Positions 1 to 13,300 of a stretch of DNA of 64,000 nucleotides are shown in pieces; positions within the stretch are counted from its first letter, which is position 1; each line of letters opens with the position of its first letter. The notes below the pieces were generated by a model, which saw nothing but the letters and a program-made list of their open reading frames with translations, was not told the origin of the DNA and did no database searches. Both the position numbers and the translations under genes were made by a program. Source of the stretch: Sipunculus nudus (taxonomy: Eukaryota > Annelida > Sipuncula > Golfingiida > Sipunculidae). The stretch spans positions 15,972,058 through 16,036,057 of the forward strand of contig CM049310.1 in the NCBI GenBank assembly GCA_026874595.1, in the 5' to 3' direction.

Positions 1-1700
1 ACCAGGATATACTGAGATTTTAGAATGAGTTTCTGAAGATCTGTCAAGATTTCACCATTAGATACCTGAGGTACTGGTGGGAACTAAACCACAGACCTTC
101 AGCTCTGGAGTCTACCATGTTCACCATTAGGGTGCCTTTCCATACATGCAGATTTCTGTCCATCCAGGTTCCTCATGGTCCCTGCATGCTTTTAACTAAT
201 ATACTGCAGGAAATGCATGAATCAAAATCTATATATTATAATTTCCTTAATTTTAGTGAATTGTTTTAATTAAATATTCAGTTAAAACATTTATACTGGA
301 GAAGAATGTTCAAGGGGGATTTAAATTGCATCTGACTAGCCAGGCTTAAATGGTGGATATCTTCTGACACACTTTACCTAGTGCTAGCTTTCGACCCGAA
401 TCCCTTCAAAAATTGGTCATATAGCCCTTTATGCAGCCTTACAAGCAGCTGTCAGTGTTTACATTTTTTTCAAAGAAAAGGGCACATAGCAGCAACAGAT
501 ATACCACATGCTTTATCTGCATGCAAACTCCTGTAAATATTCAACATTGCTGGATTAAAAACCCCCTTGCTAGACCCATGAGTGGGCGCACATATGGAAA
601 AGGGATGCTGGTAATGTTAATACACTAGCTGGAGCTCCCCCATGCAGAACCTGAATTGGGGCCCCATGTAATGAATGCATATCTATGTCCTACTCTTTTA
701 ACTTTTGAAAATATAAAAGCTACCGAAATTATCACAAGAATAAAAGGTTTTTCTTGTAAATGCATGACTTTGTTAACATGACATATAGTTTTATAATCAC
801 ATCATGGAAAAGTGGAATTAAAACTGTAAAAGAAACTCATGTTCACAACATCAAATTAAATGTTTTTCTACAGAACTTGCCTGGTTGGATCAGCATCCCG
901 AATCCTTGATGCATGAATACAGAATTACAATATATGAATATTCATGATTTGGAAATAAATGATTAGCTAGAAATTTAGGACAACATATCACAATGAGAGA
1001 TCAATTGTATAACATTGAGTTATTGGATTTGAACCCTGGATCCCTAATCCATGAATAAAGGTTTACAATCTTCAAATATTCATGATTCAAAATACATGCT
1101 TGACCTTTATTTTGGGTCAATGTATCACTGCAAGAGATTAATATTAAATAACAACTCACAAATAATGATGTGGAATATTTCTCACTTATTTTTATAGAGT
1201 CAAACAATGTAGTTAAAAATGTCTGTGTACCTTATACATTAAAAACAATATAATATAATAAACATTTATGTAAAATGCATTATTATGAGCAAACCATAGG
1301 GCACAACTGTAATACAAGTAGACATAAGTTTTATCTGTGTTGCTTTATCTTGCAAAGATCTTAGCCTCACTGATAAAACTGAGAAAAGGGAAAGATGCTT
1401 TAATTTCAATAGCTACATGGATTCCCATGAATACATACCATTTCCTGGTGAAGAACTCAGACATGTGGGACTGCAGGTCCAAAAACACTTCATCCAACAA
1501 GAAACTGCACCTAAAAATATATTTTTATAGTTCTAATATTCTGTAACCTCAAAAAGGTTCAATGTCACTTACATCTACTTGCTGTACATATTTTAGACAA
1601 AGTGGTCAAAGAAAATATTTTTGACAGAATATTTATGTGAATTTAATTAAACTTTTACCAATCTCTTTCCTTGAAATAGTATAAATCATGAGGAAACTAG
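1..1700. other. EXOC3 intron, nothing recognised
   Basis: AT-rich DNA with scattered short open frames in all directions. A weak tRNA-like inverted stretch at about 61-125 is too short to call. No further EXOC3 exon was found. Confidence 0.6.
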
Positions 1701-1767
1701 ATGTGTTGGAAGGACACGAATGCCCGCGCCTGTGGCAAATTAGAAACATTTGTTAAATTTTGTAAAA

Positions 1768-3475
1768 ATTTTTTAAGTTCAGGAGGTGTCGTATGGTCAA
1801 AAGTAGGTCAACAAGGGCAAAATGCAAACTCGATCTGTAACGGGTCATTATCAAGCAACACATTAAAAATCAAGCCAGTATCTGCAGGCACTGTGAAAAA
1901 AAGTCCATACATGTGCATTTTTCATAAAAATTTCTGTCTTTCATGAAATTTTCTATGTTCAGGATCTGTCATATGGTCAAAAATAGGTCAAATCGGATGA
2001 AACGCGAACTCGATCTGTAAGGGGTCATCATGGGCCCACAGACCAAACATTAGGCTAGTATCTGTAAGCATTGCATTGCGAAACCAGAATATTACCAAAA
2101 GCTGATAATCAGTAATAAATTTAAATTGGAGAGGTATGTACCATGTTTCATAACAATCCACCAAATGCTTCCTGAGAAATAAGCTCCTAAGTTTTTTTCT
2201 ATACTAAGCTCTGTGACCTTGAAAAGTAGGTCAAGATCACCCATCTTTGAACTTGACCAAGATTATGTAAATATCATGCAATAGCACTGAAGAAATAAAG
2301 TTCCTGTGATGAATACCTTTGGAGATATCCTGCACAAAAGGCCAAAATTGAAAAATCTGATAAAAATTCATTAAAAAATAAGAAATTGTAGGTGGTGCCA
2401 CCAAAATTGTGACCATCATTCCAAATGATCATAAATGTCCCGCTCCGATAAAAATTGATTAAAAAATCAGAAATTGCAGGTGGCACCACCAAAATTGTGC
2501 AACACGTACAGACCATCAGTCCCAATAATCTTAGTAAGTTCTGTAAAAAACCACACAATGGTTCCTGAGATATAAGCTTCTGAGTGTTTTTCTATAATCA
2601 GCTCTAAAATGTAGAAAAATGGGTCAAGGTCATCCATCTTTGAACTTGACTGAGATTTTATCAATATACATCTACACTGATGAAATAAAATTCAAACTGT
2701 GAATCCTTTTAGAGATATCCCGCTCACAGGGTAAAAGTTAACAGACGCCGGAGGCCAGACGGACAGACACAGGGAAGGACAGACAGACAGCTTGGGTGAT
2801 GACAATAGCCCATAAGCCTATGAGCTGAGGGCTAGAAATGGCTGTACATGTACATTTGTCATGAAAATTTATATTCTTCATGAAATTTTCTATGTTTAGG
2901 AGCCGTAAAACAATCAAAAGTAGGTCAAGGTGGGACAAAACGCTAACTCGATCTGTAACTGGTCATTATCTGCCCACACACCAAATATCAGGCCAATATC
3001 TGCAGGCATTGCGAAAAAAAATCCATACATGTGCATTTGTCATGAAAATTTATATATAATTTCAGGAGCCATAAAACGGTCAAAAGTAGGTCAACTGGGA
3101 CGAAACGAGAACTCGATCTGTAACTGGACAATATCTGCCCACACACCAAAAATCAGGCCAATTTCTGCAGGCATTGTGAAAAAAAGTCCGTACATGTGTA
3201 TTTGTCATGAAAATCTCTATTTTTCATGAAATTTTCTAAGTTTAGGAGCCGTAAGATGGTCAAGATTAGGTCAACTGGGACGAAACAGGAACTCAATCTG
3301 TAACTGGTCATTATCTGCCAACACACCAAAAATCAGGCCAATATCTGCAGGCATTGCGAAAAAAAGTCTGTACAACTGTTTGATTTTATAATGACGGAAG
3401 GACGGAATGACAGAATGACAGACATGGGTAAAACTATATGCCCTGGCCACCTTGTGGCGGGGGCATTAAAATTGT
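1768..3475 (+). repeat. Tandem repeat family, 164-180 bp unit, interrupted
   Basis: Five units marked by GAACTCGATCTGTAAC-like sequence at about 1820, 2000, 2945, 3105 and 3285, each followed by ATCAGGCCAATATCTGCAGG and CATGTGCATTTGTCATGAAA. Between the second and third units (about 2090-2840) is another repeat with two GGTGGCACCACC-like boxes (2390, 2478) and a GACGGACAGACA end. The family ends with TGACGGAAGGACGG and ATATGCCCTGGCCACC. Confidence 0.7.
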
Positions 3476-4189
3476 AGTGGTACAAGTTCAGTTTTACAGA
3501 GTGATTTCATTAACTAATCATTTCTCCTAATTTTCCATAAAAGTCAATCATCAAAATGAACATCCTGGATACCTTTGCTACAAAATTTTGGCAGGATAAT
3601 GCACTGTGACAAGATTATGTTTTAATTCCTTTATTTTCACTTGGCCATGGCTTCACTGCTGCCACATAGTTATGTTAACAAATTTCTCATTTTCTTTCCT
3701 TTCCTGCAAATATCAATGTTTCATTAATAATGGATACTGAACCTGTGGTTGATGACTGAAAAGCAGAACTCTTAGCCAACCAGTATAAAATATACTGGCC
3801 TAACAATTTACCAATTTCAATTCCGCCAGTCTTACAAATTTAAAATTCAACTTAGTTCTGTAGATGTTTGCCAGTTTTTCATCCTTGTTTCTGAACACAC
3901 ACACTTAAAATCCATATAAGGTCCTAGACATCTATTACTGGTAATTTTTTTAACAAAATCAAAAGTTTATTTTCCTAGCAAATCACTGAAAGGAACATAA
4001 TAAAAAATAAGGGCAGATGCATGTGTCATTCCATCCTAATATCTACATAAAGTCACTGCATGACACTGAACTGAATTTTTGAAAATTATGGGTAAACTGT
4101 GTCTGTGAGAGTTGCAATAACTGCAGCTAACTTATACATTATTTGCTTGTCACTGATATGTTTTCATACTCTCAGGGCCTATTTCTCAC
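3476..4189. other. EXOC3 intron, nothing recognised
   Basis: AT-rich, no repeat family or coding signal recognised. Confidence 0.6.
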
Positions 4190-4332
4190 CATTCCCCAGC
4201 CATCTCCTGGAAGGCATGCTCTATCTGTTTGAAACGACTGTCACTCCTACCGGATCCTGCTCCCTCGATGTATTTTCTCTTTATCTGTGTCGTGAAATCA
4301 ATGAACCCCTGGCAGTTGTTCACATTGGCAAT
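4190..4332 (-). CDS. EXOC3: EXOC3 exon 12 in window (last one seen)
   Basis: 143 nt encoding [20 protein letters not shown], then YIEGAG..., and ending EMAGE plus two bases. It matches IAIINNCQTFKESIVSLKRKY of Sec6. The acceptor is TTTGCAG and the donor ATG|GTGAGA. The C-terminal third (vertebrate SGLLEEVFLDLEQHL onward) is not found between 1 and 4189, so it lies beyond the left edge. Confidence 0.9.
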
Positions 4333-7300
4333 CTGCAAAATAAACCAACCACTGGGTGCTGTGACTATTTCGTTACCTAAAAGATTTAGGAGTATGCACC
4401 ATCATGATATGAGTAATTATGTAGTATCCAAATTTTTATTGTCTTATATAACTGTAAAATGCATTTTCCTCATTTTATTGCTATGCATCTACTGGTTGCA
4501 TCAGAACATACAAAATTTGTTTTGGTGGTTTTTTTTTAAACTTTTTATGGAGGTAACCATTCTCATTATTTAAACTAAGTGTGTACAATATGCAGATTTC
4601 TAATTTAATTTCAGACTATGTGAAAAGGCAGAAGCACAATTATCATGGCATCAGCTAGGCCTGGCACTGTTATGTACCTGCAGGTCCTGGATGTGTAATC
4701 ATTATACCACACAGGAACACCTAACCATGGGTCATGTCGCTCAGCCGACTGACATGTTGATAATACGTCCTTGCACAGACAATTAAGATAGGTGGCATCA
4801 TTGTTCATGCATGTTAGCTTAAGTTCATCAAGACCCATAAGCACAACAAATTTGATGACAATCCAACCAGCCTTTCATGAGGAATCTGGCAATTTGTATG
4901 TATTTTGCATTATTTCTTGGGTGCTCAAACATACCCCAAAACTCTGAGAATATAGGTCACTGTGACCCAATTTCAGGTTTCTGGAAACAACTTTTGAGGA
5001 ACTCTCAGGATGTCAAGTTAGAAGATTCTGGGCCCCATGGTTATGATTTGTGCCCTACTTTGGTATCAAATTTTCAATTATTCTGGGGGGTACTTCTGAG
5101 CCCCATAGCCCGGACAATATGGGTGACAGAGACGTAATTTCAGGTTTCCAAGGAGCCTTTAATGGGCCTCCCAGCATGCCAAAAAAGAAGATTCTAGGTC
5201 TAGTCATTATGATTGTGCCCTATTAACATATGACGGCATCTATTAAGGTCTCAAAAATAAAGAAAAAAAATGAAAAAAATAAAAAATAAAAAAATACATG
5301 TGGCACCATCAGTCTGCAAAAACTGAGGTGACACACCATGATCAATATCCATGCAAAGAATCATGGTGATCAATGCATTAGTTGTTCATATACTTGAGCT
5401 TTTGTATCAAATTTTTCATTATTCTGGGGGGTACTTCGGAGCCCCAAAGCTTCAAAAATATGGGTAACAGAGACCTAATTCTAGGTTTTCAAGGAGACTT
5501 TTCATGGATCTGGATGTAAAGTCAGAAGATTTCAGGTCCAGTGGTTACGATTTGTGCCGGGTTAACAGATGACAGCATCTTTAAGGTCTCAAAATAGAGA
5601 AAAAAAATAGTAAAAAAATAAAAAAAATACAGGTGGCGCCACTAGTCTGCAGAAACTGATGAAACACTCCATGATTAATATCCATGCAAAGAATCATGGT
5701 GATCAATGCATTAGTTGTTCATATACTTGAGCTTTTGTATTAAATTTTTCATTATTCTTGGGGGTACTTCGGAGCCCCATAGCTGGAAGAATATGGGTAA
5801 CAGAGACCAAATTCCAGGTTTCTAAGGTCTTTTCATGGATCTCTCTAGATGTAAAGTCAGAAGATTCCAGGTCCAGTGGTTACAATCTGTGCCTTTTTAA
5901 CGGACAGAGGGCCGGATGGCCGATGGACAAAGAGTGATCGCTATAGCGTTCAGCTGAGCTAAACAGCTCACTGCTCTTTAGATAAGGAGTGAACTGAGGA
6001 TCTCCCAGCTTTGAGTCCTAGAATTTTAGGGCTGGACACCACTTGAGTAGAATGATGGGCTATAGGCACAATACGGATAAGCTTAATATCAGTGTTTAAC
6101 TTGTGTTGTCTTACCAGGTAATGTAAGAAGTACTGAGGTTGATTCCTGTCCCTCAGATGTTCCTCTCTGTAATTGGAAATTTCCTCTGAAAAAAAATTGA
6201 ATATAATACTGATATAACTATCAATATGGATTAAAGTTACACTGCATAACCCAATGATACTGCCATGACACTGTCTTGTAACAGGGGACGTCAACAAAGC
6301 AGAATTATCAGAACACTTTAAGAAAATGTAAGGATGTATATATAATATTACCAGGTACTGCAATTTAGTCCTAAAGTGCATTAACTGTAGTAATTTATAT
6401 TTTGTCTTCTTTTCTCTAAGACACAAGACCAAACATTTTTAACATCTATTTTTAAAGCTTACCTTTGTAAACGGATGTAAAGTTCTTGATCTCATCCATG
6501 CTCATGTGAAGCACATTGTGTACCAGGGATTCGTTGATGGTGGATGCTACTTGCAGCTGTAAGCAGAACAAAATAGGAGATTACTTAAAAGTACCGTCTC
6601 CACATGATGTAATTCTTCTGTTCCCAAGAGGTACGTGTTGAAAGGAAACAGTTGATATGAAAATAATTTGCATCTCATTTGTAACATGAATACATCTGAA
6701 GGTCACAGGGTCTTATTAATATTCATATATCTCATTAATATTCATGACATGGTCAGGAAGTCATGTCATAGACAGCAAGAACAGAGACAGCAGTCAATGG
6801 TTTTGCTGGCTCTAGTTGGCCGTGGGCCATAACATCAGTTGATGTACTGGTAAATTAAAATACCATTTGACTTTGATACAAGTTTGGCATATTCTTAGAT
6901 AAATGGACGGTGTTGGTGATATAATTTCTAATTTGAGGTTAATTATAAGACATGCTGTGGAAATAACTGTCTGAGACTGGTAAAAGGGATCTGTTTTAAC
7001 ACCAATTTAGTTAAGTCAAAACTGACAGAAACAGCGATATTGTTAGATGTTGATTTTAAATAATATCAAGATTTGTTTTTCTTTTCTTTCAAATTAATTG
7101 AATTGGTCACATTTTCATGCATTTGTTCATAATCAGTTATGTTGGCATATTCAAAGAAGATATTTATCTGGGTCTGTCAGGAACATAAAGATCATAGGTG
7201 GGACAAAGCAGGAACAAATCTCAATGAGTATAAATTATGATAGTAAATGTTTGCAACACTGCCCTAAGACTTATAAAATCCCACATCAGATGAACAGATA

Positions 7301-10300
7301 AACTATAATCTTATCAAATCCCACATCAGATGAACAGATAAACTATAATCTTATCCTCATCTAGATATTCTAACTCCCCCCCCCCCCCCCACTTCTTAGA
7401 GATTATGGAACACTCTTAGTGTTCAGAATCAGTTGTGTAATCATACAATTGATTATTGTAAGACAAAAGCAACTGATGATCAGTTATTAATCAGTTATTT
7501 CCTATATATACCTATTCAAGTTATTACTTTTTAACCTTTGAATGACCTGAAACCATTCTGCAAGCACTGACACACTTTTACATATTGCAATCTCATCCCT
7601 TGCTTCTGATAAACATCATCAAACAATGTCAGCAATCACTGTTGTAGATCATGTAAAGTCTAAAGACATGATAAATCAGGCTGTTATGGTTCACACTCAT
7701 CAAGAGTTATCCCTGTTTTTTTACCCTACCTCACTTATGTTTTTGTCAGACTTATGAGATATTTCCCAAGTAGATGTCTTCTTTGCATGAATTGACAATG
7801 CAGATAAATCATTTGAGTTTGCACATGTTTGACATGTGTGAGTGTGAGTTATATTAAATAACTCAATGAAACATGCGATACTGTATAATCAATGTAAAGG
7901 ATTAAGCATTTAGAATTAAATTTCCTTTGTACACTAACAAGACAATTTAAAAGTGTTTTTTTTGCTAATTAGTTCTATTTCATGTTAACATGATTTAAAC
8001 AGAATTTTGGCTTTAAACAGGATTTTCATTGTCCTTGATATTATTTCTGCCTGCATATTTGTAATATTACTCAGCAAATGGTAAATATGACATCTAAACA
8101 TGTTTTTTTCATATAAATCTACTTACAGAATAATTTAGAGATTTCGAGGAGTTTAACAGAATTAATCCAAGTATGGTGTATTAAAAATTGTGATTTTCTG
8201 GGTATACTTGTTTTTCTTCTGAGTGCCAATTTTTTGCTATTTTTTTGTTACAATTTGCAACTGTTTGGCTTACTGGCCCCCAGGGAAAGTACTACTTTTC
8301 TACCAGTGCCAGTCTCTGAATGGTTTTCATTTATACTTAACAACATTTCATGATTCACACGCTTAAAGCATGCCAATTAACTCATATATGACAAAATGAA
8401 ACACATGATGAAGTATATCAAACAAGTTTATTTTCTATATTTTTTTTTCATACAAAGCCTCTATATAAGTACAAGACTTTGTCATATAATGTGATAAAAT
8501 TTATGTGATAAAATTTATTAAAACTTGATAATTTATATAATTTCAGATGTACTTTATATAACACCTGTAATTCATATATGACACCAAAAAACATGAATGA
8601 CATTATACCTTATATGTATATACAATTGACTAGACAAGATGTAAAGTTACACCAGGTATGAAGCACCTATGGTTACTAATAATGTATTTATCTACTGCTT
8701 GTATTGGCTCAGCATGTTCTGTATCTGGTCAACAGGCATCAGTGAAGCCAGGATCAAGGCGTCTCTCATTTTACACAACTGTTGATAGTTATCTCTTCCT
8801 CTGACTGTCAGCGTGAACACCTCCTGTCCAGCCAGCTTCTGACGCTTACACAGCAGGCTGCTCAGCTCCAGGTCTGTTTCAGTGTTGCTTTTCCTCTTCA
8901 GTGCTGGTTGGTATTCTGGTACAGTCTTCTCGTCTACTTTACGATCCCTCCCTGGACAAGCACAGATTCTGACCTCCACAGCTTGTCTGCCCAGCACTTG
9001 GTCATTATGTTCAAGGGTAAATATGACTTTGAGAGGTCGTCTGTTGAGTCCCCCGACACAAGATGAGAAGCACATGAACTTGTAGAGCTGAGTGATCCAC
9101 TGGTTGCCTGCTTGTGGAGTCTCCATTGGAGTCAGCACAGACTCCCTCTGTGTCATGGAGTCTTTCACATACTGAGCTTGGGCATGCTCACATCGTATCA
9201 GGTGAGAGGGTGCTGGATGGTTCTCATTGAACTCATAAGTCTTGGCATGGTTGGGACATCTTGTCACAATCTCCTGAACATGCTCTGGTTTAACATAGAC
9301 AGGTGTTGCTCTGATCACACTGCCAGCAGGAGGCACTGTGGTAGTGGTGAACTTGATAGGACAAGCTGCAGACATTTGTACATACAGTTTGTTCATGTTT
9401 GTTGAGTAGGTCCACTTGGCTGACTTGGAGACTTTCTGCTGCTGACCAAAGCCCATAAGAAAGCCATACTGTCCTGGATATGCAGTACTTGAAGGTACAG
9501 TGTGTAGATGAGAAGCCATGATAGACCCTTGGCCTTCCTCAGTTGACCCTTGACCTTCCTGTGGGGGTGATAACACATGACCTTTGGAGTCTTCATGAGA
9601 AGAGTCATTACACACAAGTGACTCTGGTTGTTCTGGTAGAGTCAGGTCAGTTACAGTGCTGTTGGGAGTCTTGATGTCACCCTGTGCTGCACCAGGAGAG
9701 CTGTTGTCTGACTGCCAGCTGTTGTCTTCTGGTAGGACAGCCTCTACATCAGTGCTGCTTATCTCTGGCAAGTCTCCAGGTGCTGGTTTGATGGACTGCC
9801 ACAGGTCCTCAAGGTCATCAAGTTCATATTCACCCACTTCAACTCCGTTGTAGCTGTTAATACTGTGAGGTTTCTTGTCTTCGTGGCAAGGAGTATAGAA
9901 TTCTTGGAAGGGGCTTTCTGAACCCATCATAGTTGAATACATCATGTGGCTTTTGTAAAGATGACCTGATACTGTATTTGTAACTGTAGATGGAAGCATC
10001 CAGTTTAATGTGCTGGCTCTCAGTAACACAGGGTTTATATACCCACTAATCACTATATTGGTTATTAAAATTCACCAATTTGGAGAAGGGATATAGTTTG
10101 TTTATTGTGATCACTACTTCACATTATCAAACCATACCTGATCAGCCATCCATGAAAACCCATATCCACTGGACCATGCTGTGCACAGGGCATGCTGTTG
10201 AGGTACCCACTGCTCATATCTAAACAACAGGCCATCTTGATGAGGTACTCAATGCTCATAGCAAACTCTACCGGTCCTCTCCTTTGTTTATCTTATAAAG

Positions 10301-13300
10301 TGAGTACCTGATTGGTCACACATGGATGGATTCAAACTGCTCAATACTCAGATGGTTAGAAAATTATGATAATATCAAAGAGTAACCTGTGTTCACTTGC
10401 CCATGAAAATAATAACCACTGCTCATATCTAAGCAAGTGGTGTTTCTTGGAAATGGGAACTTTTCTACACTGAAGACTCATACCAATGTAATAATTAAAG
10501 GAATAGTGACTTGATTAGAAAAGACAGAACTGTTCTGGTGATTTCTTAGAATGCTGATAACCCACAAGGATGTCAACTGCATCTTATCATAAAGAGAAAC
10601 TTTATTAAAGGAAATGGTGTTATTGAGCATTTAGCTGAAAAAATGACCTGTTACATTATGGGAAAGCTATCAAAGTTAAGCCATTTTTTTCAAAGAATGT
10701 GCTGCTGAGGTAATTGCTATTTAGTACTTGGATATGACTGATATTTGTCAGTCTCAAATAACCATTAAACCAACCACTGGTGTCATACAAAGGATAATGC
10801 TTTTTAAGATCACCATACATATAGCAAATTTCAAGGTAATCTATGCATGAACTACTTAGAAATCATCTTTTCATATGAAAACAGATACGTAATTTGTCTT
10901 TTTCTAGGACTCAAATCTTGTTCAAACTTGCAGAATTACAGGAATTATTAAGGACAGTATTTCACTTTGATGCAAAATATACAGTGGCTTTGCTAATATT
11001 CTGATATGATTGCTATTTGTCAGTCTCAAAATGACCATGTACTTTGTAAAATACTGAAGGAACCAAAATATTGGCAGTGAAAAAACAACTACCTGTATCT
11101 GCTGAATCACAGGGACATGGACTGTCTCCATCCATGTGAGCCCTCACAATTTTTGCCATCAGAGATGCCAAAGTAACCCATGACACACTGACAGAAGCCA
11201 CATAAAATTATTGAAGGTGGCATGACCAGACTGGAGATCAGATAAAGCTATCCATGATCTTTGGACATGCAAAATGTCAGGCTGATACATCAAGCCACTC
11301 CTGAGATATGTGTGATCATAACTGAAAATAGATTCATTGGTATATGGCATGCAAAAATTGTTGTATATTGCACCACCATTCTTGCCAAAAATTAATGCAT
11401 GGATAGATATAATATAATATAATATATTTAACTTATATAGCACTAATTCAACAAAAAAGTTATCAAAAGCGCTTGATAAGACACAAAGCACAGTTTTACT
11501 AAAACATCAAATGTAGATTCCTACTAAAGCAAAGATTCCTATAGAAAACCCTAATTTCTTAGAACTACCAAAAGCTAATATAAAAAGGTAAGTTTTAAGA
11601 TTTCTTTTAAAAGAAGCTAAAGATGGTGAAGCTCTGATTGAGTGCAAAAGTTCATTCCACAACCTTGGTGCCACAGCTGAGAAAGCTCTCGAACGACACA
11701 TCTCACTTCATGCTTTAGGAATCACTAATAGCCCTTGGTCAGATGACCTAAGCTGCCTGACTTGAACATAAAAAGTTAAGAGGTTCCTAATGAAAATAGG
11801 CAATTGGCCATTTATGGCTTTGTATACTAATAATAAAATTTTAAAATCAATGCACTGTCGCACCGGGAGTCAATGGAGTTCTTTAAGTATTGGTGTAATG
11901 TGGTCACGCTTCTTGGCACCAGTTACAAGCCTAGCAGCTGTAGATGCTAGTAGATGTCAAGCAAAGATGGTTGTATATTGTACCACTATTTTTTATATGA
12001 GATATGGGTCTCCAAGATGTATGGGCATGAAAAATTGGGCCAATACAGAAAACAAATCCTGAGATTTATGCCTGGGTGTATTTTAGGAAAATTTTGATTG
12101 TAGACGATACCACCAGCTTTCCAAGATGGATGGACATGCAAAATTTCAGGTTGAAACCAATCTGAGATATGCATGAGTTCACCCTACAAAGATGTATGGG
12201 CTGACATCATGTAAGAAGAACTGTAGGTGGCACTACCAATCTTGTTTACAAGATGCTCTTCAGGATTTTAGGAAAGTGCACATTTCAAGTCAATCTATAA
12301 AAGCATTGCTGATATCAGTGCATAGATATATTCTATGAAAATGAGATTGTAAAATGAGACTGTCTTGTGTACCAGAAACCTATCCAAGATCTTTGGCCAT
12401 GCCAAATTTCAGACTGATACATCAAACCACTCACCTGTCTTCTGTTATAGAAGATGGAAGAATCTGCAAAACTTCAGGCCGATACATCAAACCACTCCTG
12501 AGATATGCTTAGATGCCAAACTAAACTGAGATATGGATAGATGCCAAGCAAACATGATTGTAGGTGGCACCACCAGTCTGGCACAGGTGATAAAGCTATC
12601 AAAGGTCTATGGATCAACATGAACAATTTCAAGCCAACACATGGGACCACTCCAGAGATATGTGCAATTATCTGTAATTTCTCATTTGGTACTCTTATTA
12701 AAGAAGACTGGTGAGCCTGATTTTGTTGTTCAATTATCATGACTACTGGTTAATAGGTGAAACAAATGTATTCAATCCCAATTTCATTATATAAAGCCTA
12801 ATATATACAAGTGCACACCTAAAATCTTTAAATGAATGTCTGAATGTCTTAAGTCCTGCATATCTACCTTAGTCATTATGATTTCAGCAAAATGGAAGTT
12901 TTGGACTTGCAAGTTTCAGATTAGGACATTTTAAAACTAGAATATGGGTTGTCGACAAGCGACTATGTGTATCCGCAGAAATCAGAGTGGGACAGGTGAA
13001 GTGAGGCATGGATTAAGTGGCAAGGGGAATAGAGTGAGGTGTGTTGCATATTAGCATGAATGTCTGCAGCGTAAACGTGAATGTAGGTGGTGCTACCTGT
13101 CATAAAATTGAGAAAGCTGTCCAGGATGTATAATCCTGCAAATTTCAGGTGGAAAAGTCAAACCACTGGTGAGATATGAGTGATTTTATCCCAAGAGAGA
13201 TGAACAGATGGACGCTATGCATAAGTGGTTGCAGGTGGCACCACCAGTTTTGCCTATGATGAAGAGCTATGTGAAATCTATATGCATGCAAAATTTTGGC

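Noticed and set aside
4611-4844. tRNA-like sequence near 4680-4760
   Set aside because: A possible A-box-like stretch exists on the minus strand, but there is no convincing B box and no cloverleaf that I can draw.
9946-10053. N-terminal extension of p53 copy 1 back to 10053
   Set aside because: It begins at a GTG and its codons overlap the TATA box, and copy 2 does not keep the frame. It is upstream and leader DNA.
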